A DNA stretch of 15,751 bases. Source: an uncultured Ruminococcus sp. GTDB lineage: Bacteria; Bacillota; Clostridia; Oscillospirales; Ruminococcaceae. The stretch covers positions 1-15,751 of the forward strand of contig CADBQZ010000150.1 in the NCBI GenBank assembly GCA_902796865.1, read 5' to 3'. The notes beneath the pieces were generated by a model, which was given only the letters and a program-made list of their open reading frames with translations, ran no database searches and was not told the DNA's origin. The number at the start of each line of letters is the position of its first letter. The first letter of the stretch is position 1. This document shows positions 15,351 to 15,751 of the stretch, one piece after another. Made by a program: the position numbers and the translations under genes.

Positions 15351-15504
15351 ACAAAGAAAAAACATTAAGAAATTCATAAACCATACTGCGTACACTCTAA
15401 GCAGATCTCTACTTGATTTAGTCTAATTTAGGCTTTAATGATTTCTTTGAAAGCATCGCAAAAGTTTTTCTGTAATTTGACGTTTTTATAAAGATACACC
15501 TTAA

Positions 15505-15641
15505 TCAAATGTAGGGGCGAGCATTTGCCAGTGTTTCATCAAATCTTTGATTTGAATAGAAACACAAATGCCCTTGGGGTAGCTCGCCCGTTTTACCAGA
15601 TTTGACCCTTTCGGGCGAGCACTGCTCGCCCCTACACTTGA
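15505..15641. repeat. Nested palindrome with four alternating GGGCGAGC copies
   Basis: The outer arms TCAAATGTAGGGGCGAGCA (15505-15523) and TGCTCGCCCCTACACTTGA (15623-15641) match at 18 of 19 positions. Inside are GCATTTG/CAAATGC (15521-15527 with 15565-15571), GTGTTTC/GAAACAC (15531-15537 with 15559-15565) and CAAATC/GATTTG, plus GCTCGCCCG (15582-15590) pairing with CGGGCGAGC (15612-15620). The same motif can therefore fold in several mutually exclusive ways. Confidence 0.8.
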
Positions 15642-15734
15642 TTCTATGTTACTACAAAAGGCTGCCTGTCGGGAATTAGAAGATGCAACAAAATTAGAAG
15701 CGACAGGGCGTTCGTCCTACGGGGTCACCCGGCA

Positions 15735-15751
15735 AAAGAAATGCTGAGAAA
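15735..15751 (-). repeat. Right terminal inverted repeat, at the window edge
   Basis: AAAGAAATGCTGAGAAA is the exact reverse complement of 15266-15282. It ends on the last base of the window, so it could be longer. Confidence 0.8.

Larger units (their letters stand above)
15266..15751. mobile_element. Non-coding repeat element bounded by 17-base inverted repeats (MITE-like)
   Basis: The sequence from 15203 to the window end has no supportable gene. From 15266 it is bounded by TTTCTCAGCATTTCTTT (15266-15282) and its exact reverse complement at 15735-15751. Between them lie many nested hairpins: 15276-15297, 15316-15350, 15505-15641 and 15664-15709. This layout fits a miniature inverted-repeat or extragenic palindromic element, possibly a composite of several repeat units. 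No transposase is encoded. The right repeat may continue past the window, so the true ends and any target duplication are unknown. Confidence 0.55.

Noticed and set aside
15235..15426. Open frame of 63 codons on the + strand
   Set aside because: It lies in the inverted-repeat region, lacks a ribosome binding site, and its sequence is dictated by hairpin arms.
15266..15751. CRISPR array
   Set aside because: Repeats are inverted and nested rather than direct, with no regular spacing or constant repeat length.

Overview
The window looks like a chromosomal segment of an anaerobic gut or rumen Firmicute of the Ruminococcus / Oscillospiraceae type. The signs are a dockerin-bearing secreted protein, a surface lipoprotein GH5 endoglucanase, an IspH-ribosomal protein S1 fusion, strong AGGAGG-type ribosome binding sites with some TTG starts, and moderately low G+C with consensus TTGACA/TATAAT promoters. 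Species cannot be fixed from the sequence alone. The window is mostly housekeeping genes. The accessory parts are the LRR-dockerin gene, the GH5 gene, a structured promoter island near 1 kb and a repeat-rich right end.

Layout, left to right. On the + strand: the 3' part of cysE (serine acetyltransferase), overlapping a small six-helix membrane protein of the aromatic-acid-exporter/FUSC type. A 200-base intergenic island follows with two facing sigma-A-type promoters and strong hairpins. Next come a secreted leucine-rich-repeat protein with a C-terminal dockerin, cysS (cysteinyl-tRNA synthetase), and two consecutive surface cyclophilin-like proteins: the first has lost the catalytic residues, the second keeps most of them. 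Then murA (peptidoglycan precursor synthesis), a terminator, walJ-like metallo-hydrolase plus rlmH (the tail of the classical wal locus), pssA and psd (phosphatidylserine to phosphatidylethanolamine), and a 703-residue GH5 lipoprotein with two duplicated N-terminal modules.

On the - strand, converging on the GH5 gene across two terminators, is a tightly overlapping cmk-plsC-ispH/rpsA operon (nucleotide metabolism, phospholipid acylation, isoprenoid synthesis and translation). The fusion gene carries a perfect AAGGAGG followed by ATG exactly at the IspH/S1 boundary, so a separate S1 protein may be made from inside the gene.

The last ~490 bases (15266-15751) hold no gene. They are bounded by perfect 17-base inverted repeats and packed with nested palindromes, including four alternating copies of a GGGCGAGC motif. 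This looks like a non-coding MITE-like or extragenic repeat element; the window ends on its right repeat, so target duplications cannot be checked.

Several gene starts need care. murA most likely starts at TTG 5346, walJ at ATG 6701 (the upstream ATG lies in the loop of the murA terminator), and psd at TTG 8730. I did not find a new defence or multi-gene accessory system. The best candidates for something undescribed are the facing-promoter RNA island, the internal S1 start and the terminal repeat element.
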